Shown piece after piece: positions 54,325 through 63,478 of a DNA stretch of 64,000 bases. How positions within the stretch are numbered: position 1 is the stretch's first letter; each line of letters opens with the position of its first letter. Position numbers and translations under genes: made by a program. This DNA comes from Pseudidiomarina homiensis (GTDB taxonomy: Bacteria > Pseudomonadota > Gammaproteobacteria > Enterobacterales > Alteromonadaceae): contig NZ_PIPX01000001.1 of the NCBI RefSeq assembly GCF_003987225.1, positions 1,550,001 to 1,614,000 of the forward strand, given 5' to 3'. Below the pieces are notes generated by a model. That model was given only the letters and a program-made list of their open reading frames with translations, searched no databases and was not told the origin of the DNA.

Positions 54325-57201
54325 TTAGAAGTTGTAAGTCAATTGTAGGGTGTACGAACGACCGCGTGGGTCGGCTACACGAGGGTCGAACGCTGCGCCC
54401 GGCGAGTAGTCGTTCTGGTGCGCAGTGAACGGTGGATCGCGGTCAAACAGGTTCTTGATACCGAAGGTAACGTCCCAATCTTCCAGCGCCATGTAACGTA
54501 CGCTGTAGTTGTAGATTAAGTAGCTACCCACTTCACCGTCATAGTACAACGGATCGGCTTCACCTGAACGTACACCTGGTGGTGTTTCGTCGTCATAGCT
54601 GTGACGATAAATTTGCGTCAAGCTGTGGCTCAGATCACCTTTCGTATAGTTAAAGGTTGCAGTGTGCTTCCAACGCAGTGGAATGTTACCACGCGAGTGT
54701 GTACCTACGAGGTTTTCACCCCAAGGCGCATTATCAAGTAGCTTTTTCTTATCTTCAATCAAGTAGCTACCGTTGAAGTTCACACTCCACAAGCCTTCGT
54801 TCATTTCACCGTTGGCCTGTAAGCCAACTTCAATACCGCTGGTCTGACGTTCACCGGCGTTAATGTAACGCGAGTCGATGGTAACCAAGTTACCTTCACT
54901 ATCGCGGATGAAGTTACTTTCGAACAACTCGTAGTTTTCGAGCAAGTCACGGAAACCAGGGATCTGGATGGTGCCGTCAATGATGATTTCCCACCAATCG
55001 ATGTTCATTGATAGGTTATCAGTTGGGGCATAGACGATACCGAAGCTTGACTGCTTCGACTCTTCAGGACCCAGATCTTCTTTACCACCAAACAAGCGCG
55101 TTGGCTGAATTGGCGTATCACAGTTTGGATCACTCTGGTCAACTTCACCGTTTGGACAGTCACGAGGATCTGCAAGGTCCTGACCGGTATACGGTTGCTC
55201 TGAAACACCGTTAAACAGCTGGTTAAACGATGGTGTACGGAAGCCGGTACTGTATGCACCACGAACCAATAGTGATTCGGTTGGCGTGTAGACAAAGCCA
55301 ACTTTCGGGTTGGTTGTGCCACCAAAACCATCGTAGTGGTCATAACGAGCCGCTAAGTTAAGCTCAAAGTTTTGTACCACTGGAACCAATGCTTCGGCGT
55401 AAACGGCTTTAACGGTACGGTCAACGTCATCCAGTTCGTTGGCATTATCGAAAGGTGCACCATAGATATCAGGGCGATTTTCTGCCGCACGACGGTCACC
55501 GTTGAACTCATAACCTTCTTGGCGAATATCTACACCACCGGCAACATAGATATTGTCACCACCGAGACCTAGGTTGAAACCAGAGTCACCAGTAATTGAT
55601 GCATCAAACTGCGTCAACGTGGTTTTACCACCGTAGAGCATAACCCCTTCAGCAGAAGCCGCTGCTAGTGCCGCCATACCTGCATCAGATTGCGACTGGC
55701 CAGGAAGAAGGAATGGGTTAATTGCACCGCTACCAATACCTTGCGCGAGCAACTCAGTGTAATGATAACCACCACCAAGTTGTGATTCAGATTCGTTGGT
55801 TGCGTGACCTAAGCCAACACGGTAGTCCCAAAAGCCAATTTGGCCTTCAACACCAAACTGAATCTTCATCGCTGTGGTTGTTGTTTCGATTTCACGCGGA
55901 CCACAGTCCATACAACGCCAGCGATAAGCAATTGGTGCACCGATGTTTAACTGGTCAGCACCATAATAATCACTCAAAGCGTCTACGATATAATCGTAAG
56001 ATTCACCGGTACTTGGATACCAACCTTCTGTGCCAATCGACCAAGGCGTAATTTGATTCGGCTCAAATACCTTTTGAGAAGTCACTTCAGAGCCCATGAA
56101 CTCCACAAAACCTTCAGCGCTGTCGCCCAAGGTCATTGTGCCGCGACTCACGAAATCAATGCTATCAATTGGTTGCTGTAATGCTGACGCACGCGGATAA
56201 TCCCATGCACAACTCACACCTTCATTGCGCGCGCGGTTCCATAATGCTGCGCCGTCGTCATCCATATTTGGATAAACATCACAACCTGGCATGCCTGGTA
56301 ATGCTAAAACGTTTAAGACGTCATTTTCCAAACCCGTTTCCGGATTAGTTAATCCTTCACCTATGAGGTTGTAATTTGGGTGTGTTGGATCGTTCCCGCT
56401 CCAACGGTCGTTAAGAGACGCAAATGGCGTACCACGAGTATCCGGAGACAAGCCGCTCTCAGGTTGGAACGTACTGGTGAAGTCGCGATCAACACCGCGC
56501 AGAAGTTCTGCTGTACGGTACGACAAAGACGCCATAACGTTGTAACCGTCTGAATAGAGGTCACCCGTACCAGCTAACACGTTGAAGCGATAGATATTAC
56601 CGCCGCCTGCTTCAGTGTGATCAGCAAAAGCGCCGATTTGCGCGCCTTGGAAATCTTTCTTCAAAATGAAGTTGATAACACCACCGATGGCATCAGTACC
56701 GTAAACCGCTGACGCGCCGTCACGTAAAATTTCTACGCGCTCGATGGCTGAAAATGGAATTGAGTTCAAGTCAACTGAACGGCCTTTCAAACCGTGCGTA
56801 GCTGTACGGCGACCATTCAATAGAACCAAGGTAGAACCAGCACCTTGTTGACGTAAGTTTGCGCTTGAAGCACCGTTGTTACCACGTTCTTCACCACTTA
56901 CGATACCGGTGTTACTGGCCAAGTTATCGTTAGAGTTTGAAGCCACGTTCAACTGCAACATAAGTTGTTCAGCTGTGGTAATACCCTGGGCATCGATGTC
57001 TTCACGCGAAATAATGGTTAGCGGTAGATCGCCTTCCATTGCTGTACGTTTGATGCTCGAACCAGTCACCTGGATTCGTTCGACTTTTTCTGCTTCTTCG
57101 TTTTGCTGTGTGTTCTCTTCTTGATCGACATCTTGAGCATAAGCGAGGCCGCTCATACTTGTCGTCAACCCCAGCACGAGTGCTATTTTATTGAGTTTCA
57201 C
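54325..57201 (-). CDS. TonB-dependent receptor of the peptidoglycan-use locus
   Basis: A 958-residue receptor. A signal peptide ends near GLAYAQ; an acidic linker and the TonB-box region VERIQVTGSSIKR follow, then a plug with GRRTATHGLKG, ILRDGASAVYGTDAIGGVINFIL, and a barrel ending YTLQLTYNF. The extracellular part carries several Cys pairs, including RCMDCG, seen in receptors for peptides or oligosaccharides in this order. I chose the GTG at 57199-57201, with GGAG eight bases upstream, because it gives a clean signal peptide; 27 more residues upstream have no such character. It leads the halogenase-amidase operon, so a muropeptide ligand is inferred, not shown. Confidence 0.9.
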   Translation of the reverse strand: MKLNKIALVLGLTTSMSGLAYAQDVDQEENTQQNEEAEKVERIQVTGSSIKRTAMEGDLPLTIISREDIDAQGITTAEQLMLQLNVASNSNDNLASNTGIVSGEERGNNGASSANLRQQGAGSTLVLLNGRRTATHGLKGRSVDLNSIPFSAIERVEILRDGASAVYGTDAIGGVINFILKKDFQGAQIGAFADHTEAGGGNIYRFNVLAGTGDLYSDGYNVMASLSYRTAELLRGVDRDFTSTFQPESGLSPDTRGTPFASLNDRWSGNDPTHPNYNLIGEGLTNPETGLENDVLNVLALPGMPGCDVYPNMDDDGAALWNRARNEGVSCAWDYPRASALQQPIDSIDFVSRGTMTLGDSAEGFVEFMGSEVTSQKVFEPNQITPWSIGTEGWYPSTGESYDYIVDALSDYYGADQLNIGAPIAYRWRCMDCGPREIETTTTAMKIQFGVEGQIGFWDYRVGLGHATNESESQLGGGYHYTELLAQGIGSGAINPFLLPGQSQSDAGMAALAAASAEGVMLYGGKTTLTQFDASITGDSGFNLGLGGDNIYVAGGVDIRQEGYEFNGDRRAAENRPDIYGAPFDNANELDDVDRTVKAVYAEALVPVVQNFELNLAARYDHYDGFGGTTNPKVGFVYTPTESLLVRGAYSTGFRTPSFNQLFNGVSEQPYTGQDLADPRDCPNGEVDQSDPNCDTPIQPTRLFGGKEDLGPEESKQSSFGIVYAPTDNLSMNIDWWEIIIDGTIQIPGFRDLLENYELFESNFIRDSEGNLVTIDSRYINAGERQTSGIEVGLQANGEMNEGLWSVNFNGSYLIEDKKKLLDNAPWGENLVGTHSRGNIPLRWKHTATFNYTKGDLSHSLTQIYRHSYDDETPPGVRSGEADPLYYDGEVGSYLIYNYSVRYMALEDWDVTFGIKNLFDRDPPFTAHQNDYSPGAAFDPRVADPRGRSYTLQLTYNF

Positions 57202-57656
57202 TTTGCAATCTCCGCTCGTTGTAAGAATCTGGTACGTATCGTCAGTACGTCTTCTTGTTATACCCTTTGCCGTCATCGACAAAGAATTACTACAACAGAT
57301 GGTAGAACCATCAATATATTGAAAGTATCACATATTCTTATAATGTAAATAATAAATTATTCCAAGCAATTTGCTGTGCATTTTTTAGTCGTAGCGTTCA
57401 AACGACTTATTCATGCGCCAAAATTCCTCTTTAATTACCTAAACTTAATCACTTAAGGCGAATTTGTTGCGGAATGTGACAATCCTTAAAATTTGAGTTC
57501 GTAAAGAATTTATACCGAGAAAATCTAACAACGCTTCTCTTTATTACTCCTGAAAGAATAAGCCATGAAGTTTTTCATGGAATAATTTATTTTTTGACCG
57601 AGCTCACGTAGGATACCTTCATCTTTTCCGTGCAACTTTATGCAAAGAGTATAGCC
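57202..57656. promoter_or_regulatory. 455-bp divergent intergenic region between receptor and GH3 genes
   Basis: AT-rich region with no convincing gene. It holds a perfect 12-bp palindrome TCAATATATTGA (57311-57322), a repeated GTACGT (57233-57238 and 57245-57250), a possible -10 GTATAAC on the minus strand near 57257-57263, and a hairpin CCATGAA-GTTT-TTCATGG (57563-57580) followed by a T-rich run in the leader of the GH3 gene. Both divergent promoters must lie here but none is clear. Confidence 0.6.
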
Positions 57657-59480
57657 ATGATTCGCAATTTTGCCCTGCTGTTAAGCCTGATTTTCCTAGC
57701 GGCCTGCACCCCTCAAGAACCTAACACCGCTGAGCAGGTAAGGCTCCAGCTTGGCCAGAAGCTTATGCTCGACTTCCGTTACTTCTGTAACGACGGTACC
57801 GCCAGCGAAGAATGCAAAGCCGCAGTCACGGAGTTACCGGACGCTTTAGCCAACGTACTGCGCGAAGGCCACATTGGCGGCGTTATTCTGTTTGCCGACA
57901 ACTTAGTGGAAGGTCAGCAGATTACGACGCTTATTGCACAAATGCAGAAAGTTGTGCGGGATGCGGGGTTGCCACCTTTGTTTATTGCCGTGGATCAGGA
58001 AGGTGGGCGTGTTGCACGACTACCTCCCGCCATTTCAACGCGCTTCGGCGGCAACATGGCGCTTGGCGCAACCTACGCCGCACAAGGTACAGGTTATGCT
58101 GAACAGGTTGCTGCAGGCATTGCGAAAGAGCTCAGCTTGCTCGGTTTTAATCTCAATTTTGCGCCAACAGTTGATGTCAACGTTAACCCCGCTAATCCGG
58201 TGATCAATGTTCGCAGTTACGGCGAAGATCCAGATCAGGTAGCAGCACTCGGTCAGGCGACCGTTGCGACCTTGCAAAGCCACGGCATCATGAGTGCCCT
58301 CAAGCACTTTCCTGGCCACGGTGATACGCACGTTGACAGCCACACTGGCTTACCGCGCGTTGAACATGAGCGCGCCACCATCGACGCAGTTGACTTGCTG
58401 CCGTTTAAGCACATCATCAGTAGCGACACACCACCAGCAATGGTGATGACGGCGCATATTCAATATCCTGCACTGGACGACACCAAGTTCACAGCGACCA
58501 ACGGCGAAGCGACCATTGTTCCCGCCACCATGTCACATAAGATTCTGACCGGTGTGCTACGTGAAGAATTGGGCTTTAACGGCGTAATTGTGACCGACGC
58601 GTTAGATATGGCAGGTATTGCGCATTATTACGCGCCGCTTGAAGCCACCATTGCGACGTTTAAGGCCGGTGCGGATATTGCGTTAATGCCTTACACCATT
58701 CGCACACCTGACGACATTGACGGGTTTTGGCAGTATTTTGCTGGGTTAGAACAAGCCGTGGCCGCAGGTGAGATTGACACTAAGGCGCTTGCCAACTCAG
58801 CGCAGCGCATTGCCCAGTTAAAAACAGATTACGGCTTAACAAAGCAAGCCTCTCAGACGTTAGAAGATCGCTTGGAAAGCCTTAAGCAGTTGCCTTTGGC
58901 GCAAAACGTACAAGTTGAGCAGGCGCTTGCGTACGACGCGACAACTGAAATTTATGACAACGGCATTTTGCCTCTCACGGCCGAGCACTGGTATGCAGTC
59001 ATGCCTGATACCTTACGTTGCCAAGCGTTCACCTCTGCTCTTGCCGAGCAACGCCCGACAATCAGTAGTGACTGCTTAAGTTTAGCGGAGCTACCCGCCG
59101 GACAACCTTGGTTCGAGTGGCGGGCTGATGCTGCGGTCATCGTCGGTGATATTACGCCCCACCACAGCTTAGCCGAAATGGGTGGAATGGATGATTTAGC
59201 AAGTTGGCGCGAACGTCCGAGTAAAGCCGAGCAGCATGCCTGGTTGCAGGAGCTAATGGCGTTCACCCATGCGCGCCAACAACCGACTGTTTTTGTGGCT
59301 TTACGCACGCCGTATGTTGCCAGTGACTTCCGTGCAGTCGCCGACGCCGCATTGGCGACGTACGACTATAGCGCGGCGATGAACAGCGCCGGTAACGTGC
59401 GCAGCGCGAGTTTTACCGCATTGGTAGAAGTATTACTCGGGCGTCAGGCGCGCGGAAACTTACCGGTCACCGTGGAGTAA
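57657..59480 (+). CDS. nagZ: GH3 beta-N-acetylhexosaminidase lipoprotein (NagZ-type)
   Basis: A 607-residue lipoprotein (lipobox FLAAC). The GH3 barrel domain (about residues 30-350) has the NagZ signature KHFPGHGDT-x3-DSH starting at Lys-216, with the His that serves as acid-base catalyst, and the nucleophile Asp-314 in VTDALDMAG. A second domain of about 200 residues follows, as in Bacillus NagZ (YbbD), while gammaproteobacterial NagZ is normally a 340-residue cytoplasmic enzyme. It should remove GlcNAc from muropeptides in the envelope. The ATG at 57657 has AAAGAG upstream. Its 3' end overlaps the convergent M14 gene by 14 bases. Confidence 0.9.
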   Translation: MIRNFALLLSLIFLAACTPQEPNTAEQVRLQLGQKLMLDFRYFCNDGTASEECKAAVTELPDALANVLREGHIGGVILFADNLVEGQQITTLIAQMQKVVRDAGLPPLFIAVDQEGGRVARLPPAISTRFGGNMALGATYAAQGTGYAEQVAAGIAKELSLLGFNLNFAPTVDVNVNPANPVINVRSYGEDPDQVAALGQATVATLQSHGIMSALKHFPGHGDTHVDSHTGLPRVEHERATIDAVDLLPFKHIISSDTPPAMVMTAHIQYPALDDTKFTATNGEATIVPATMSHKILTGVLREELGFNGVIVTDALDMAGIAHYYAPLEATIATFKAGADIALMPYTIRTPDDIDGFWQYFAGLEQAVAAGEIDTKALANSAQRIAQLKTDYGLTKQASQTLEDRLESLKQLPLAQNVQVEQALAYDATTEIYDNGILPLTAEHWYAVMPDTLRCQAFTSALAEQRPTISSDCLSLAELPAGQPWFEWRADAAVIVGDITPHHSLAEMGGMDDLASWRERPSKAEQHAWLQELMAFTHARQQPTVFVALRTPYVASDFRAVADAALATYDYSAAMNSAGNVRSASFTALVEVLLGRQARGNLPVTVE

Positions 59481-60624
59481 CCTGCTGCCGAACAAAAGCG
59501 AGTAACGTATCGGCAACAGCGCCCAACTGGGGCAGCTGTTGCCACTTCACACCGCTGCCATCGATTTCTTCCAAGCCCTGCTGACCGCGGCTATCACCAA
59601 CAAACTCAATGACATAACTTGGTGAAGCGTTACAGCGATTCAGACAGACATCCACCTGATAGCTTGGGTGCTCGCCATCATCAATCGTCAGGTTGGTCAT
59701 TTTCACGTCAACAAAGCCGTCACTCACGTTGTCCGGAATGGCGTAGTAATCTGCTAAGCCATAGTCTTGATAAACACCACTCAGGAGCGCCGACAGCCCC
59801 GCTTGCAGCGCCATGACATTAAGTTTACGCGCCACTTGCCGATTCGGGTCGTGACGATGTTCACCACTTTCAATCAAGATCGTACTCGCACCCGTACCAG
59901 CGATGGCATCACCAAATGAACGTTGCGAGTAGGTATCGTCATAGCGACCAATTCCCTGCGGCAGCCAGTGCGACAATATTTGTCGCATGTGAGCAATCAG
60001 CTGTTTGGCTCTGAGGCGCGGACCATCCACATGCTTATCCGGATGGTAAGCAGGCGCTAAAAACGCAATTGTCGCTGGGTCTCCACCTTCACCTGCTGCG
60101 TAATACGGATTTTGATCGTGTAAATTGAAGGCCACCGTGGGCTTAAGCTGCTGTACTTGCTGCCAGAGCAGTCGACCTTCAGGCGTTTGTTGCGCCAGTG
60201 CATCACGATTCATGTCGATGCCCTGCGCTGTTTCACGGGTACCTGCAGCCGCACCATCAGGATTCAGCATAGGGATAACGTGCAAGGTCATAAGATCTTG
60301 CCAGTCATCGGGAAGATCCGCTGGGCAATGCTGTGAAAGAAGCTTTAGCCAATCGAGCACGGCCGCGGTTGCGGTTGATTCGTTACCATGCATTTGCGTC
60401 CACGCCAGTACCACCAGCGGCCCTTGGCCAAGCGTAAAGCGCCGTATGGGAGTACCTAAATACGACGTCCCGATCACCTTATGTGCGAGCGCTGTGGTGG
60501 CGGCAAGCTCATCGAGCACTGGCCTAATATCAGCATAAACCAACTGACGTTTATTCAAGTTCGGCCAATGGGTCGTCTGCCAGCGTTGTTCGAGCTCGGC
60601 AAAAGTTTGATTCGGGTGGTTCAT
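59467..60624 (-). CDS. M14 zinc carboxypeptidase family peptidase (MpaA-like)
   Basis: A 385-residue protein without a signal peptide, so cytoplasmic. Zinc ligands are in QMHGNEST (HxxE) and the later His of AFNLHDQNPY; the arginine loop is DMNRDA, and the catalytic Glu lies in TILIESGEHRH. The C-terminal extension after residue 300 is not part of the core fold. MpaA of E. coli splits the D-Glu to diaminopimelate bond of murein tripeptide, and the neighbours here support a similar role. The start overlaps the dehydrogenase stop (ATGA, 60621-60624), so the two genes are coupled. Confidence 0.87.
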   Translation of the reverse strand: MNHPNQTFAELEQRWQTTHWPNLNKRQLVYADIRPVLDELAATTALAHKVIGTSYLGTPIRRFTLGQGPLVVLAWTQMHGNESTATAAVLDWLKLLSQHCPADLPDDWQDLMTLHVIPMLNPDGAAAGTRETAQGIDMNRDALAQQTPEGRLLWQQVQQLKPTVAFNLHDQNPYYAAGEGGDPATIAFLAPAYHPDKHVDGPRLRAKQLIAHMRQILSHWLPQGIGRYDDTYSQRSFGDAIAGTGASTILIESGEHRHDPNRQVARKLNVMALQAGLSALLSGVYQDYGLADYYAIPDNVSDGFVDVKMTNLTIDDGEHPSYQVDVCLNRCNASPSYVIEFVGDSRGQQGLEEIDGSGVKWQQLPQLGAVADTLLAFVRQQVTPR

Positions 60625-63359
60625 ACAAGATCCTTGGTCTGCTCGTTGGCACTACTGAGCTCATCGAGAAGGTAAGCAATGTGACGGTAGGACAGCTCAG
60701 CTGGTCCAGCATGGTGACTCAAGCCAATTTCGCACGTACGACTGTTACTCACCGCATGTTTACAGTGCGCTGGGACTTGTTCAGCTAATGGCGCCAGCGC
60801 GCTTGCGTTCAGCTCCGGTTGGCTAAAGCCTTTATCGCCAGCGAAGCCGCAGCATTGAATCTGTTCGGGTTCAATGACTTGCGTACTGCATTGTGCCGCC
60901 AACACGCGTAACGATTGTCCTTGATCGAGATGACGGCTACTGCAAGTGACATGCAGCATTAGAGGCTCTGCCAATGGTGTCATATGCAACTTACTGGCAA
61001 CGCATTGCTGTAAAAACGCCGCCAGTTCGTAGCATTGAATGCCCTCGAGATCGTGCACCTGCAAAGCACAGGGACTGGCGTCAAAAACAACTGGATAACG
61101 CCCCTGCTCGGTCAGTTGCCACAGATAATCACGTAACGCCTGCTGCTTGTCTTCCGCTTGGTTTGGGTAGCCTTTACTCAGGTAGGGTTGCCCGCAACAA
61201 TGACCTTTGGGCTCGACGACTTGCAAATGAATCCCCGCCTTGGCACATAAACGCTCGACAACTTGCGCCAAGGGCTCCTGTCCGGCGGTCGCAAATACGC
61301 GATTTGGACAGGTGGTGAAGTAAATGACCTTGTCTGTGCGCGCAGCGGTCGCCGGTGTGGCCTTTTGCTGTTGCGCCGCGGGCGGTAACGCAGGACGTTT
61401 TTGTTGTAACTTACTCAATGGCCTAGCTGCGGTTAAAGCAAAGCGTGCAATGCTCTCGAGGCCTTGCTGATGATCCGCAATCCAATTCGCTGTTCGCTGG
61501 TGTTGCGCCTGTTCAGCCCGGAGTTCTTGCACCCAAGCGCCAGTATTTATGCCCACCGGACACGCCGTCGCACAGAGTCCAGTTGCCGCACAAGAGTCGA
61601 TACCCAAATGCTGAAAATCGTTGTTGATCGCATGCTGCTCGGCTGCAGAGCGATTGGCGTTACGTCGCATCAACGCAATCCGCTGCCGCGGGCTTAGCGT
61701 GTAGTGCAACGACGGACACTGCGGTTCACAAAAGCCACATTCAATACAAGCGTCCACGGTGGCATTCACCGGCGGCATTAATTTCAGATCCTGTAGATGT
61801 GCTTGTGGGTCGTCATTAAGAATCACCCCAGGGTTTAGAATACCTTGCGGATCGACTAAGGCTTTAATACGTTGCATCACGGCTAAACCATCACCGCCCC
61901 ACTGAGCATAAAGGTAGGGTGCCATATTACGGCCCGTACCATGTTCCGCTTTTAGCGTACCAGCAAAGCGCTCGGTAATAAGTTTTGCGACAGCGTCCAT
62001 AAAGGCCGCATACTGCGCTTTTTCTTGCTGCGTTTCAAAACCTTGCGTGAAGACAAAATGCACATTGCCATCCAATGCGTGACCAAAAATAATGGCCTCG
62101 TGATAACCATGTTGGTCAAACAGATCTTGCAAAGCGATCACCGCATCTGGCAAAGCCTCTAAGGGTACCGCCACGTCTTCGATAATCACTGTCGTGCCAC
62201 GCTCACGAACAGCGCCCACCGCAGGGAATAGTCCTTTTCGGATCTGCCATAGCGCTTGCCCCGTGGTTACATCAGTGCTCATTGGACACAAGGCTTGGAA
62301 GCCCTCTAGACGCTGCTCAAGCTGTTGAAGCGCTTGCTGCAACGTCTGGTGGTCATCGCGCCCGAGTTCGATCAACAGCGCTACCGCACCCTGCGGCGGT
62401 GTCACTGGCGTCAATTTAGCCAGCAGTGGTTGCACCGATTGCAGCGAACGATCGTCCATGAGTTCAACTGCTTCAACGCCGATCGCCTTGAGCGCCGGGA
62501 TGACCGCACAGGCGGCATGACTGTCGGGGAATAAATACAGTCCGGTAGCACTCGCTTGCGGTACCGCCACGGTGCGGTAGGTGATATCAGCAATAAAACC
62601 TAAAGTACCTTCGGAGCCAATCAGCAAATGGGCCAAAATGTCGAGCCCATCATGGTAGTCGAGCAGCGCATTGAGACCATATCCCATCGTATTCTTTAAC
62701 CGAAACTGGGTGGCGATAGTGTCACTTAACTGAGGGTTCGCCCGCACCTGTTCGGCAAGCTCTTCCAAATTTTGCAAAAGCGTTTTATGACTTGTGCGGA
62801 AAGCCGCCACGGACTCCGCATTCCCCGTGTCCACGTGGGTGCCATCGGCCAGCACAAAGCTAATGCTATCGAGAGTATGGTAGCTGTTGTGTTTGACGCC
62901 ACAGCACATGCCCGAAGCATTGTTTGCCGCGATGCCACCAATCTGGCACGTATTAATGGACGCCGGATCGGGACCAATCTTACGGCCGTAGGCCGCAAGT
63001 TTATGGTTGGCATGAGCACCAATCACGCCGGGCTGCAGTTTTATCTTCGCCCCTTGCTCGAGCACTTCACTGTGCTGCCAATCACGGGTCAACAGCACCA
63101 ACACTGAGTCACTGATGGCCTGCCCGGACAAGCTGGTACCTGCCGCACGAAACGTCACTGCGACCTCATACTGCTGCGCCGAACGTAGTAACACCTGCAT
63201 CTCTTCGCGTGTAGCAATCTGCACGACCAACTTCGGTACTTTATGGTAAAAGCTCGCATCGGTGCTGAAGGCGATACGTTGGCTCAGCTTGGTAAGCAAA
63301 CGTGGTGCTGGAATCACCTTGCTGAGTTGACGTTGAAAGTTATCGAGTGCTGCGGTCAC
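60621..63359 (-). CDS. FAD and Fe-S D-lactate dehydrogenase, Dld-II type
   Basis: A 912-residue respiratory dehydrogenase. The N-terminal FAD_binding_4 domain (FRAAGTSLSGQA, GPDPASINTCQIGGIAANNASGM in part) is followed by an FAD-linked oxidase C-domain (FGHALDGNVHFVF), two 4Fe-4S motifs (CIECGFCEPQCP and CAATGLCATACPVGI) and two CCG domains (HCCGQPYLSKG, CCGFAGDKGF). The length and layout fit Shewanella Dld-II, which oxidises D-lactate to pyruvate; D-2-hydroxyglutarate dehydrogenase is the main alternative. The GTG start at 63357-63359 has AGGAG six bases upstream. It is divergent from a MurR-like gene, and D-lactate is a product of the MurQ reaction. Confidence 0.9.
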   Translation of the reverse strand: MTAALDNFQRQLSKVIPAPRLLTKLSQRIAFSTDASFYHKVPKLVVQIATREEMQVLLRSAQQYEVAVTFRAAGTSLSGQAISDSVLVLLTRDWQHSEVLEQGAKIKLQPGVIGAHANHKLAAYGRKIGPDPASINTCQIGGIAANNASGMCCGVKHNSYHTLDSISFVLADGTHVDTGNAESVAAFRTSHKTLLQNLEELAEQVRANPQLSDTIATQFRLKNTMGYGLNALLDYHDGLDILAHLLIGSEGTLGFIADITYRTVAVPQASATGLYLFPDSHAACAVIPALKAIGVEAVELMDDRSLQSVQPLLAKLTPVTPPQGAVALLIELGRDDHQTLQQALQQLEQRLEGFQALCPMSTDVTTGQALWQIRKGLFPAVGAVRERGTTVIIEDVAVPLEALPDAVIALQDLFDQHGYHEAIIFGHALDGNVHFVFTQGFETQQEKAQYAAFMDAVAKLITERFAGTLKAEHGTGRNMAPYLYAQWGGDGLAVMQRIKALVDPQGILNPGVILNDDPQAHLQDLKLMPPVNATVDACIECGFCEPQCPSLHYTLSPRQRIALMRRNANRSAAEQHAINNDFQHLGIDSCAATGLCATACPVGINTGAWVQELRAEQAQHQRTANWIADHQQGLESIARFALTAARPLSKLQQKRPALPPAAQQQKATPATAARTDKVIYFTTCPNRVFATAGQEPLAQVVERLCAKAGIHLQVVEPKGHCCGQPYLSKGYPNQAEDKQQALRDYLWQLTEQGRYPVVFDASPCALQVHDLEGIQCYELAAFLQQCVASKLHMTPLAEPLMLHVTCSSRHLDQGQSLRVLAAQCSTQVIEPEQIQCCGFAGDKGFSQPELNASALAPLAEQVPAHCKHAVSNSRTCEIGLSHHAGPAELSYRHIAYLLDELSSANEQTKDLV

Positions 63360-63390
63360 GGGCGCTCCTGCATGAGTTTCACGGTGCGTT

Positions 63391-63418
63391 TTGATATTCA
63401 GTGTAACTAGTTTATATT
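63391..63418 (+). promoter_or_regulatory. promoter of the second MurR-like gene
   Basis: TTGATA (63391-63396) and TATATT (63413-63418) are spaced by 16 bases. A TATTCA-N18-TGAATA inverted repeat (63395-63424) overlaps both elements and is a possible autoregulatory site. A CGTTAGC/GCTAACG inverted repeat (63433-63454) follows in the leader. Confidence 0.5.
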
Positions 63419-63478
63419 TGAATAAAAAATTCCGTTAGCTTTTCGTCGCTAACGCTCGAAACCTAAAGGTGGGACACG

